Part shown: positions 1 through 7,694 of the stretch, piece after piece
How positions within the stretch are numbered: position 1 is the stretch's first letter
Layout of the letters: every line of letters starts with the position of its first letter
Source: Spirochaetes bacterium GWB1_60_80
GTDB taxonomy: Bacteria; Spirochaetota; Spirochaetia; Treponematales; UBA12059
NCBI GenBank assembly: GCA_001829185.1
Contig: MIAR01000054.1
Location: forward strand, 1-53,417
DNA length: 53,417 bases
Direction of reading: 5' to 3'
Position numbers and translations under genes: made by a program
The notes under the pieces: model-generated
The model's input: only the letters and a program-made list of their open reading frames with translations
The model's database searches: none
What the model was told of the DNA's origin: nothing

Positions 1-92
1 TAAATCACCCCATGGTAGAGTCTACTCACAGGGCTAGATTTTACTTATGAGTCAACCACTTTTTTTCGGCTAGATTAATTATGAGTCAATGC
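1..92. repeat. Two-unit direct repeat at left window edge
   Basis: Two related units, at 32-59 and 68-92, share the pattern GGCTAGATT..., then TTATGAGTCAA. Inverted relatives of the same unit occur at 53331-53391. Repeated short binding-site-like units near an edge resemble the multiple terminal repeats of some insertion sequences (IS21 family is one example), but no transposase gene is visible, so the family is not established. If this is an IS end, the element would extend to the left, outside the window. Confidence 0.55.
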
Positions 93-98
93 GGGCGC

Positions 99-127
99 TA
101 TGCGCGCAGGGTTGTAATCGCTATACT
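99..127 (+). promoter_or_regulatory. Weak candidate typA promoter
   Basis: A TATACT -10 box lies at 122-127. The hexamer 17 bp upstream (99-104, TATGCG) is a poor -35 match. The same -10 hexamer appears in better promoters of this window (23477-23482 and, on the minus strand, 18550-18555). Transcription would start about 40 bases before the typA GTG. Confidence 0.3.
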
Positions 128-171
128 GCCGGCATCTCACCTTTGCAGCCGCCTGCATCCAGGAACCAATA

Positions 172-2004
172 GTGCCCCATCGAGACGCATCCAACCCCGC
201 CATTCGCAATATCGCCATCATCGCCCATGTTGACCATGGCAAAACCACCCTGGTCGACGCCATGTTCCGGCAGTCGGGCATGTTCCGGACCGGACAGGAA
301 GCGCCGGAGCGTCTGATGGACAGCATGGATCTGGAGCGCGAGCGCGGCATCACCATCGCCGCAAAGAACTGCTCAGTGCTCTGGGAGGGCGTCAAGATCA
401 ACATTCTGGACACGCCAGGCCACGCCGACTTCGGCGGTGAGGTGGAACGCGCCCTGTCGATGGTTGATGGCGCCATCCTGCTGGTCGACGCCTCCGAGGG
501 CCCCCTGCCGCAGACCCGTTTTGTGCTGAACAAGGCACTGGAAGGCGGCCTGGCCATCGTGGTGGTGATCAACAAGATCGACCGGCCCGACGCCCGCCCG
601 GTGGAGGTGTTAAGCGAAATTTACGATCTGTTCATCGACCTGGGCGCCAACGAGGCCCAGCTGGATTTCCCGATCCTCTACGCTATCGGCAAGCAGGGTA
701 TCGCCCAGGCGGCGCTAGACGTTCCGGGCACCGACCTCGGGCCGCTCTTCGCGACTATCTTGGAGCGCCTGCCGCCGCCGGCCTACACCTCGGGCGAGCC
801 TTTCCAGATGCTGGTGTCCGATTTGTCATATTCCGATTATCTGGGTCGGCAGGCCATCGGCAAGGTGGTCAACGGCCGGGCCGTTGCGGCCGACGGCTTG
901 GTCTGCATCGGCGACGGCGACCGCCGCCAGGACCTCAGTGTCAGCCAGCTGCACACCTACTCAGGCATTAAGCTGGTAACGACCGATTCGGCCGAGCCCG
1001 GCGACATCATCGTTTTATCGGGCATCGAGGACGTGCACATCGGCGATACCATCTGCGCCCGCAGCGCCGTCAAAGCCCTCAAGCGCCTGCTGGTGGACGA
1101 GCCGACCGTGGCCATGCGTTTTTTCGTCAATACCTCGCCGCTATCCGGGCTGGAGGGCAAGAAGGTGCAATCGCTCAAGCTGCACGAGCGCCTGGTTAAG
1201 GAAACTTTGCGCAACGTCTCCATTCAGGTGGAGGAGGCGGCTGCTGGCGGCGGCTTCATCGTCCGGGGCCGCGGCGAGTTCCAATTGGTTATCCTGATCG
1301 AGACTTTGCGGCGCGAGGACTACGAGATCTGCGTCGGTCGGCCGGAGGTGATTTACAAGTTCCCGGAGGGCCGCAAGCAGGAGCCGGTGGAGCACTTGTC
1401 GGTCGATTGCCAGGAAGTGTACGCCGGCATCGTTACCGAGAAGCTGTCGATGCGCAAGGCGCGCATGCTGTCGTATACCGCCCACGACGGCGGGCGGGTG
1501 CGCCTGGAATTCTCGGCTCCCTCGCGCGCCCTGCTCGGCTACCGCGATAATTTCCTCACCGATACCAAGGGGACGGGCATCATGAATTCCTGGTTCTCCG
1601 GTTACGAAGACTACCGCGGCGACTTCAACGAGCACTTTACCGGCTTCCTGGTCTCGGACCGCTCAGGCGTCGGCGTCACCTACGGCCTGTTCCACCTCGA
1701 GCCGCGCGGCCGGCTGTTTATAGTGCCGGGCGACCCGGTCTACGAGGGTATGATCATCGGCGAGCACAATCTGCCGTCCGACCTCAACGTCAACCCGGCC
1801 AAGGAGAAGAAGCTGTCCAATATGCGCTCCACCGGCAAGGACGAGGCCCTGACTCTGACGCCTATCCAGGCCATGACCCTGGAGCGGGCTATCCTCTGCC
1901 TGCAGGACGACGAACTGGTGGAAGTGACGCCGCGCTCCATCCGCCTGCGCAAGACCATACTGCCGGCTATGGGCCGCAAGACCTACAAGCGCGACAACCG
2001 CTAG
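172..2004 (+). CDS. typA: TypA/BipA ribosome-associated translational GTPase
   Basis: 610-residue GTPase of the elongation-factor superfamily; family members bind the 70S ribosome and are needed under stress or low temperature. The GTP-binding motifs are all visible near the N-terminus: [10 protein letters not shown] (G1), GIT (G2), DTPGH (G3) and NKID (G4). They are followed by EF-G-like domains II, III and V and the TypA-specific C-terminal region. Length matches the family norm of about 600-615. The start is a GTG preceded by AGGA at 161-164. No in-frame ATG gives a better fit. The gene stands alone and converges on the FabK-like gene, with only 20 bases between the stop codons. The product would be cytoplasmic. 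Confidence 0.97.
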   Translation: MPHRDASNPAIRNIAIIAHVDHGKTTLVDAMFRQSGMFRTGQEAPERLMDSMDLERERGITIAAKNCSVLWEGVKINILDTPGHADFGGEVERALSMVDGAILLVDASEGPLPQTRFVLNKALEGGLAIVVVINKIDRPDARPVEVLSEIYDLFIDLGANEAQLDFPILYAIGKQGIAQAALDVPGTDLGPLFATILERLPPPAYTSGEPFQMLVSDLSYSDYLGRQAIGKVVNGRAVAADGLVCIGDGDRRQDLSVSQLHTYSGIKLVTTDSAEPGDIIVLSGIEDVHIGDTICARSAVKALKRLLVDEPTVAMRFFVNTSPLSGLEGKKVQSLKLHERLVKETLRNVSIQVEEAAAGGGFIVRGRGEFQLVILIETLRREDYEICVGRPEVIYKFPEGRKQEPVEHLSVDCQEVYAGIVTEKLSMRKARMLSYTAHDGGRVRLEFSAPSRALLGYRDNFLTDTKGTGIMNSWFSGYEDYRGDFNEHFTGFLVSDRSGVGVTYGLFHLEPRGRLFIVPGDPVYEGMIIGEHNLPSDLNVNPAKEKKLSNMRSTGKDEALTLTPIQAMTLERAILCLQDDELVEVTPRSIRLRKTILPAMGRKTYKRDNR

Positions 2005-2024
2005 GCGGCGGAGCGTAGGCATGG

Positions 2025-3110
2025 TCAGCCGTTTTCCTCGGCCCGGTATTCGGCGGCCAGGCTGTCTACCAACTGCTGCACCGGCACGATGCCCTCCACG
2101 CGGGCCACGTTGGCGCCGGCGAAGGCGAAGCCCTGATCCAGCTTGCCGCGCTGGGCGTTGAGCAGGGCCCGCGAGATGCAGTAGGGGGCCGTGGCGGCGT
2201 CGCAGCTGGCGATGCAGTGGTAGGGACAGGCGTTGGGCACCTTGCGTCCGGCGGCCACCGCGTCCAGGAAGCCGTTGTTCAAGGCTCGGCCCGGCATGCC
2301 GACCGGGCTGGCGATGATGGTCAGGTCGGATTCCACCGCGTTGATATATGTTTCCTTGAAGGCGGCCGAGGCGTCGCATTCGTCGGTGGCCACGAAGCGG
2401 GTGGCCATCTGGACGCCGGCCGCGCCCAGCTGTTGCAGGCGGTGGATGTCGGCGCCTGAGTAGACGCCGCCGGCCGCGATCACCGGGATGGGCGTGTCGC
2501 CGTCGGCGAAGGGTAGCAGCGCGGCGACCACTTCCGGCACCAGTTTTTCCAGCCTATAGGCCGGGTCGTCCAGTTGCTCGGGCGCGAAGCCCAGGTGTCC
2601 GCCGGCCTTGGGGCCCTCGACCACCACTGCGTCCGGCCGGTAGCTGTAGCGGGATAGCCAGCGCTTGGCGATCAGGGCGGCGGCGCGGGCCGAGGAGACG
2701 ATCGGCACCAGTCGGGTGCGGATGCCTTCCTTGAGAAATTCGGGCAGGTTGACCGGCAGGCCGGCGCCGCAGAAGATGACGTCGATGCCTTCCTCGATGG
2801 CGGTGCGCACCATATCGGCGAAATTGGTCAACGCCACCATGACGTTGACGCCGAGGATGCCCTTGGTCAGTTCCCGGGCGCGGCGGATCTCGCGCCGCAG
2901 GGCGCGGACGCTGGCCCCCACGAAATCGGCCAGGCCGTCGGGTTCCAGGAGGCCGATGCCGGCCGCCGCGATGACGCCGACGCCGCCTGAGTTGGCCGTG
3001 GCCGCCGCCAGTCCGGACAACGAAATGCCCACCCCCATGCCACCTTGTACGATCGGGATCCTGGATATCAGGCCGCCGATGCGCAGTTTTGTCCAGCCGC
3101 TTAGGCTCAT
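2025..3110 (-). CDS. NAD(P)H-dependent flavin oxidoreductase, nitronate monooxygenase/FabK-like
   Basis: 361-residue TIM-barrel flavoprotein of the 2-nitropropane dioxygenase/FabK family (PF03060). Visible marks are PIVQGGMGVGIS near the N-terminus, GPKAGGHLGF at about 167-175 (FMN/active-site His region) and AAGGVYSGADI at about 212-222 (phosphate-binding loop). A cysteine cluster near the C-terminus (C295, C299, C303, C311) is a feature of one subfamily and could bind metal or a cluster. It lies 74 bases downstream of fabF on the same strand, with its own AGGAG ribosome site, so it is probably cotranscribed. That context makes enoyl-ACP reductase (FabK role) possible, but nitronate oxidation or another flavin-linked reduction cannot be excluded. 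Confidence 0.85.
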   Translation of the reverse strand: MSLSGWTKLRIGGLISRIPIVQGGMGVGISLSGLAAATANSGGVGVIAAAGIGLLEPDGLADFVGASVRALRREIRRARELTKGILGVNVMVALTNFADMVRTAIEEGIDVIFCGAGLPVNLPEFLKEGIRTRLVPIVSSARAAALIAKRWLSRYSYRPDAVVVEGPKAGGHLGFAPEQLDDPAYRLEKLVPEVVAALLPFADGDTPIPVIAAGGVYSGADIHRLQQLGAAGVQMATRFVATDECDASAAFKETYINAVESDLTIIASPVGMPGRALNNGFLDAVAAGRKVPNACPYHCIASCDAATAPYCISRALLNAQRGKLDQGFAFAGANVARVEGIVPVQQLVDSLAAEYRAEENG

Positions 3111-3184
3111 CTAAAGGCTCCTTGTGACCACGGTAGTGGCCGAACGTTACTATTATGTAGCACTTACCGTCTGGTAATCAGGTT

Positions 3185-4417
3185 TCAAATTTTGCCGAAG
3201 CACAGCACGCAGTTATGGCCGCCAAAGCCGAAGGAGTTGGAGATGGCGGCCTTGATTGGTACCTTTCGGGCGTAGTGCGGAATGTAGTCCAGATTGCAGT
3301 CCGGGTCGGGATGGTCCAGGTTAATGGTGGGCGGCAGGATGCCGTGGTGGATGGCTAGGATGGTAGCCGCCGCCTCGATGGCGCCGGCCGCGCCCAGGGT
3401 GTGGCCGATCATCGACTTGTTGGAGCTGATCGGCGGCGGTGGGGTAGTGTTAACGCCGAAAACCCGCTTGATGGCCAGGGTTTCGGTCTTGTCGTTGGCT
3501 TGGGTGCTGGTGCCGTGGGCGTTGATGTAGCCGATGTCGGCCGGATTCAGCCCGGAGCGGGTCAGGGCCACCGACATGGCCTGGGCGGCCAGCTTGCCCT
3601 CTGGCTCCGGGATGGCGATGCTGAAGGCGTCGCAGGTGGAGCCGTAACCCAAGAGCTCGGCGTAGATGCGGGCGCCGCGCCGTTTGGCGGACTCATAATT
3701 CTCCAGCACCAGCACGGCCGCGCCTTCGCCGATGACGAAGCCGTCCCGGTCGCGGTCAAAGGGCCGTGAGGCCTGCTGCGGCTGGTCGTTGCGGCTGGAC
3801 AGTACCCGCATGCAGGCGTAGGAGTCGACCACCAGCGGCGTGATGGTCGATTCGGTGCCGCCGGCCAGCATGATGTCGGCATGTCCCAGGCTCAGCATGT
3901 CCATGGCTGCGCCGATGGAGTGGGCGCCTGAGGCGCAGGCCGACAGCACCGCGATGCTGGGGCCCTGGGCGCCGACGTCGATGGCCACGTTGCTGGCGGC
4001 CATATTGGGGATTATCTTGGGGACGGCCAGCGGATTGCCGTGGCCCGGCCCCTTGGCCAAAAGGGTAGAGTGCTGGCTTTCCAGCAGCTGATAGTCGCCG
4101 GCCGCCGCGCCGATGACGCAGCCGAGTCGGCTGGGATCCCCGGCCGCCAAGTCCAGGCCAGAGTCCTTAACGGCCTGGAGGGCGGCGCTGGAGGCGAATT
4201 GCGAGAAGCGGGCCATGCTGCGGACGCGCTTGCGGTCCAGCCAGTCCTCAGGCACGAAATCACGGGCTTCGCAGGCGATGCGGCTGGCAAACCCGGCGGC
4301 ATCGAAGGCGCCGATGGCGGCCGCGCCGGAGTGGCCGGCTACCAGGTTGTCCCAGAAGAGCGGCGCGGTACAGCCGATGGATGAAATAACGCCGATACCG
4401 GTAACGACGATGCGCAT
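3185..4417 (-). CDS. fabF: Beta-ketoacyl-ACP synthase II
   Basis: 410-residue condensing enzyme that extends acyl-ACP with malonyl-ACP in fatty acid synthesis. The Cys-His-His triad is intact: C161 in LSACASGAHS, H301 in NAHGTSTQANDKTE and H339 in SNKSMIGHTLGAAGA, with the supporting K334. The start is the ATG at 4417, which has GGAGG five bases upstream; an upstream TTG would add only seven unconserved residues. No acpP, fabD or fabG lies in the window, so this is not the main fab cluster. It is the first gene of a likely two-gene unit with the FabK-like flavoprotein, under a strong promoter at 4572-4600. Confidence 0.96.
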   Translation of the reverse strand: MRIVVTGIGVISSIGCTAPLFWDNLVAGHSGAAAIGAFDAAGFASRIACEARDFVPEDWLDRKRVRSMARFSQFASSAALQAVKDSGLDLAAGDPSRLGCVIGAAAGDYQLLESQHSTLLAKGPGHGNPLAVPKIIPNMAASNVAIDVGAQGPSIAVLSACASGAHSIGAAMDMLSLGHADIMLAGGTESTITPLVVDSYACMRVLSSRNDQPQQASRPFDRDRDGFVIGEGAAVLVLENYESAKRRGARIYAELLGYGSTCDAFSIAIPEPEGKLAAQAMSVALTRSGLNPADIGYINAHGTSTQANDKTETLAIKRVFGVNTTPPPPISSNKSMIGHTLGAAGAIEAAATILAIHHGILPPTINLDHPDPDCNLDYIPHYARKVPIKAAISNSFGFGGHNCVLCFGKI

Positions 4418-4571
4418 GGAACCTCCGTGGCTGGGCAAGCTGCAGTCCTGTGATGGTGGGCGGTTTTATAATTATTTAACAAAAGAAAGTAATGGCTGAG
4501 TTGGCTCCGGAGCGAGGTCGCTGTCCGCGGCGATACGGCGGCCCTGGCATGGCCGGCAGGAGCTTGGGGAG

Positions 4572-4600
4572 ATTATCGCGGAAGGGGGGGGCTTTGTCAA
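4572..4600 (-). promoter_or_regulatory. Sigma-70 promoter of fabF
   Basis: On the minus strand TTGACA (4595-4600) is separated by exactly 17 bp from GATAAT (4572-4577). The predicted transcript starts near 4565 and has a leader of about 150 nt before the fabF ATG. The match is among the best in the window. Confidence 0.7.
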
Positions 4601-4622
4601 TCAAATTCGCGAATTTTGTCAA
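4594..4622. promoter_or_regulatory. Perfect palindrome at the fabF -35 region, candidate operator
   Basis: A perfect 14-bp palindrome, AAATTCGCGAATTT, occupies 4603-4616, immediately upstream of the -35 box. It is flanked on both sides by TTGTCAA (plus-strand reading), at about 4594-4600 and 4616-4622. Position and symmetry suggest a dimeric regulator of the fabF unit. No adjacent regulator gene identifies the protein. Confidence 0.5.
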
Positions 4623-4685
4623 ATTGGACCAGGCGCGGCCGCGCCGCCCGGGAGACAGCTCTCGGCCGGCCGGCGCAGGGTTTTT

Positions 4686-5135
4686 TCAGTCGCCGCGGAT
4701 CAGCTCCACCACCTCAGCGGCGTTGCGCGAGCCGAGCATGGCCCGGCGGAAGGAGGCTGACTGGACCATGTGGGCGATCTCGGCCAGGGCTTCGATGTGC
4801 GGCCCCGACTTGTCCGGCGGCGCGATAATCAGGAAGAAGATGCGCGACGGCTGGCCGTCCATGGAATCGAAGTCGATGCCGGCCGGAGCGACGCCGACGG
4901 CGATGGCCAGGTCGGCCACGGCGGTGGTCTTGCCGTGCGGGATGGCGATGCCGTCGGTTAGGCCGGTGCTGCCCAGGCTCTCGCGGGCCAAGACGGCCTT
5001 GTAAACGGCCACGCTATCCGTAATCCGGCCGGCGCTAGCCAGGACTTCGATCAGCTCACGGATGATATCGTCTTTATGCGCTGCCGTTAAGGGAACCTTG
5101 ACCAGGGATTCTTGTATCAGTTCGATCAGTGCCAT
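4686..5135 (-). CDS. PTS EIIA type-2 (fructose/nitrogen class) domain protein
   Basis: 149-residue single-domain EIIA of the fructose/mannitol/Ntr class (PF00359). The phosphorylated histidine is H67 in the motif IAIPHGKT. No EIIB, EIIC, HPr or EI is nearby, so a regulatory role (PtsN-like) is more likely than sugar transport. It is the last gene of the V-ATPase operon, 12 bases after the universal stress protein. This suggests a coupling of cell energy state to the ATPase, but the partner is unknown. No rho-independent terminator is evident after the stop; only GC palindromes without a T-tract are seen. Confidence 0.88.
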   Translation of the reverse strand: MALIELIQESLVKVPLTAAHKDDIIRELIEVLASAGRITDSVAVYKAVLARESLGSTGLTDGIAIPHGKTTAVADLAIAVGVAPAGIDFDSMDGQPSRIFFLIIAPPDKSGPHIEALAEIAHMVQSASFRRAMLGSRNAAEVVELIRGD

Positions 5136-5147
5136 GATTGCCGCCTT

Positions 5148-5633
5148 TCAGATTGAGTCATAGAGATCGCCGATGCGATCCTCGTCCTTGGCCACCAGTA
5201 CCGAGCAAGGCACGTTCCTGGCCGCCCGCTCGGTTTCGCCGAACAGCTCGGCCCGCCGGCTGCGGATTTCAGCCACTTCGCCGAGTATCAGGAGGTCGAT
5301 GCCCAGCCGCTTGACCAGGCTTTCGATTTCCATGGACACCGTGCCCGCCGCCTTGTGGACTTGCATGATGATGCCTTTGCGGCGTCCCATTTCCTGCAAT
5401 TTTGCCATGTAGCGCTCGACGTCGCCTTCCAGGTCGCGGCGGTATTCCTCGCGCTCCGACTCCAGGAAGATGTGGGCTTGTACCAGATCCGAAAGGGCCC
5501 TGGTATTGACCACCGACAGCGAGTGTAGCTCGGCCCCGAAGCTGTGGGCAAGCACCACCGCCAGGCGGGCGGCGGCGAAGGATTGCGCCGAGCCGTCGAC
5601 GTAGACCAGAATCGCGCGAATGGGCTGTGTCAT
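5148..5633 (-). CDS. Universal stress protein (UspA family)
   Basis: 161-residue cytoplasmic protein with the UspA fold. It begins with a beta strand (RAILVYVDGSAQSF), has a central helical segment and the typical late strand LGIDLLILGE. The C-terminal nucleotide-binding loop is modified: ATP-binding members carry G-2x-G-9x-G-S/T, and here only a degenerate form (NVPCSVLVAKD) is seen, so ATP binding is uncertain. The start overlaps the stop of V-ATPase subunit D by four bases (ATGA), showing translational coupling to the ATPase operon. A specific function cannot be read from the sequence. Confidence 0.85.
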   Translation of the reverse strand: MTQPIRAILVYVDGSAQSFAAARLAVVLAHSFGAELHSLSVVNTRALSDLVQAHIFLESEREEYRRDLEGDVERYMAKLQEMGRRKGIIMQVHKAAGTVSMEIESLVKRLGIDLLILGEVAEIRSRRAELFGETERAARNVPCSVLVAKDEDRIGDLYDSI

Positions 5634-6268
5634 TCCAGGCTTCCCTCCTGCTTGGCCGCCGCGAGGCGGTTCTTGACCATTTTCATGAGCGTGAAGGTTT
5701 CGCGCTCGTTTTCTTCCAGACGCTCCCGGATAAAGTGAACCGATTCCTCGAGGTCGGGGACGGCGATCTTCTCCAGGGCGTTTACCTTGCGGATGGTGCG
5801 TTTTACCTCGGCCGCCAGCCGCATGATCGACACCTTGAGCTCGGCCAGCTTGCCCATGATGGCGATGGCGTCGCGGAATTCCTTGGCCGCCAGGTCGATA
5901 TTCAGGTTGGTGTCCAAGGGGCTGTAATAGGGCGGCCGGTCGGTGATGGTGGTGTTGACCACCGGCAGGGCCACGCCCATGACGCGTCGCTGGCGCAGGG
6001 CGATGGCCGAGCGCACGTCGATAGCCCGAGCCACCGACGCCAACTTCAGCTTGCCCATGGCCATGGCCGCGTCTTCCAGCGCCCGGTAGGCCTGGCCGAG
6101 CTCCAGCGCCATCTTGTCTTCCAGCGCGGCGGCCTGGTCGACCAGCGTCATCAGCTCGGCCACCAGGATGCTGCGCTTCTGGTCCAAGAGCTCCTGGCCC
6201 AGGCGGGCGAACGACAGCTCCTCCTTGAGCTTGAGCAGGTTGGACTTGGTGGGCGCGACGTTACGCAT
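5630..6268 (-). CDS. atpD: V-type ATP synthase subunit D (central stalk)
   Basis: 212-residue coiled-coil protein forming the rotor shaft inside the A3B3 head. The N-terminus NVAPTKSNLLKLKEEL and the C-terminal region with RRVNALEK-like sequence (IRKVNALEKIAVPDL) are diagnostic for V-type subunit D. Length is normal. The start overlaps the end of subunit B by eight bases, and the stop overlaps the stress-protein start by four. The usual V-ATPase order A-B-D is kept. Confidence 0.96.
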   Translation of the reverse strand: MRNVAPTKSNLLKLKEELSFARLGQELLDQKRSILVAELMTLVDQAAALEDKMALELGQAYRALEDAAMAMGKLKLASVARAIDVRSAIALRQRRVMGVALPVVNTTITDRPPYYSPLDTNLNIDLAAKEFRDAIAIMGKLAELKVSIMRLAAEVKRTIRKVNALEKIAVPDLEESVHFIRERLEENERETFTLMKMVKNRLAAAKQEGSLE

Positions 6269-7694
6269 CGAGTGGTTCGCCTCCGTGGTAGTGGCGGCGC
6301 AGCTCCTCGTCGGTAACGCGGTGCAGCTCCTCGGCCGGCAACAGCTTGAGCGCTTCCCAGCCTAAGTCCAGGGTGCGCTCGATAGGGCGGTCTTCGTTCC
6401 GGCCCTGGTTAATGAAAGTTTTCTCGAAGCTGTTGCCGAAGGCCAGGTAATCCTGGTCCAGCGGCGTCAGTTCGTCCTCGCCGATCACCGAGGCCAGGTT
6501 GCGCGCGTCTTTGACGTAGCTGTAGGCGGCGAACAGCTGGCTGGCCAGGTGGGGGTGGTCGGCCCGGGTCATGCCCGTGCCGATGCCGTCCTTCATCAGG
6601 CGCGACAGCGACGGCAACCCGGCTACCGGCGGGTAGAGGCCGCGGCCGGACATGTCGCGCTCGAAGACGATCTGGCCCTCGGTAATGTAGCCGGACAGGT
6701 CGGGGATGGGGTGCGAGATGTCGTCGTTGGGCATGGTCAGGATGGGTAGCTGGGTGATGGAACCGGGTAGGCCTTTAATCATGCCGGAGCGCTCGTAGAG
6801 CTCGGCCAGATCGGAATAGAGGTAGCCGGGGTAGCCCTTGCGCGACGGGATTTCGCCCCGGATGGTGGAAATCTCGCGCAGCGATTCGCAGTAGTTGGAC
6901 ATGTCGGTCATGATGACTAGGACGTGCAGCCCGCAGTCGTAAGCCAGGTGCTCGGCTAGGGTCAGGGCGACGCGCGGCGTGATGATGCGCTCGATGGACG
7001 GGTCGTCGGCCAACGACAGGAAGAGGGCCACCTTGTCCAGGGTGCCGGTCTCCTCGAAGGAGCGCGTGAAGTAGCGCGCTACGTCGTGCTTGACGCCCAT
7101 GGCCGCGAATACGACCGCGAAGTCGTTGGTGCCGCCGCGCAGCTTGGCCTGGCGGGCGATCTGGGCGGCCAGTTCGTTGTGCGGCAGGCCGTTGCCCGAG
7201 AAGATGGGCAGCTTCTGGCCGCGGATGAGGGTGTTCATGCCGTCGATGGCCGAGATGCCGGTCTGGATGAAGTCGCGCGGATACTCGCGGGCCGTCGGGT
7301 TGATGGGTCGGCCGTTGACGTCGCGTTCTTCGCCGCGAGAGGGGAAGGGGCCGCCGTCGATTGGTCGGCCCAAGCCGTCGAAGACGCGGCCGAGCATGTC
7401 CTGGCTGACGCCGACGGCCAGCGGGTGGCCGCAGAAGCGCACCCGGGAACCGGGCATGGTCAGGCCCTGGGTGCCTTCGAAGACTTGGGCCACCACCACC
7501 TCGTCGCTGGTGTCCAGCACCATGCCCAGCCGGGTGTGGCCCTCGGCGTCGACGCACTCGATCAGCTCGCGGTAGCCCACTGGGTGGGTCTTGCGCACGA
7601 AGACCAGCGGTCCGTCCACCCGCGACAATCCGATGTAGTCGCGCCCGGCCATCAGAGCGCGCTCGAGCTCCGGGTCGACTCGCGGCTCAGGCAT
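6261..7694 (-). CDS. atpB: V-type ATP synthase subunit B (non-catalytic)
   Basis: 477-residue nucleotide-binding but non-catalytic subunit of the A3B3 hexamer. The P-loop is degenerate (FSGNGLPHNELA), as is normal for B subunits. Other family marks are TGISAIDGMNTLIRGQKLP, MTDMSNYCESLREIS and SGRGLYPPVAGLPSLSRL. Length fits the family at about 460-480. The start overlaps subunit A by eight bases and the end overlaps subunit D by eight, so A, B and D are translationally linked, as expected for near-equal stoichiometry of A and B. Confidence 0.98.
   Translation of the reverse strand: MPEPRVDPELERALMAGRDYIGLSRVDGPLVFVRKTHPVGYRELIECVDAEGHTRLGMVLDTSDEVVVAQVFEGTQGLTMPGSRVRFCGHPLAVGVSQDMLGRVFDGLGRPIDGGPFPSRGEERDVNGRPINPTAREYPRDFIQTGISAIDGMNTLIRGQKLPIFSGNGLPHNELAAQIARQAKLRGGTNDFAVVFAAMGVKHDVARYFTRSFEETGTLDKVALFLSLADDPSIERIITPRVALTLAEHLAYDCGLHVLVIMTDMSNYCESLREISTIRGEIPSRKGYPGYLYSDLAELYERSGMIKGLPGSITQLPILTMPNDDISHPIPDLSGYITEGQIVFERDMSGRGLYPPVAGLPSLSRLMKDGIGTGMTRADHPHLASQLFAAYSYVKDARNLASVIGEDELTPLDQDYLAFGNSFEKTFINQGRNEDRPIERTLDLGWEALKLLPAEELHRVTDEELRRHYHGGEPLDA

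Noticed and set aside
4623-4680. GC palindromes after the EIIA gene as a terminator
   Set aside because: Palindromes such as GGCGCGGCCGCGCC lack a following T-tract on the minus strand.
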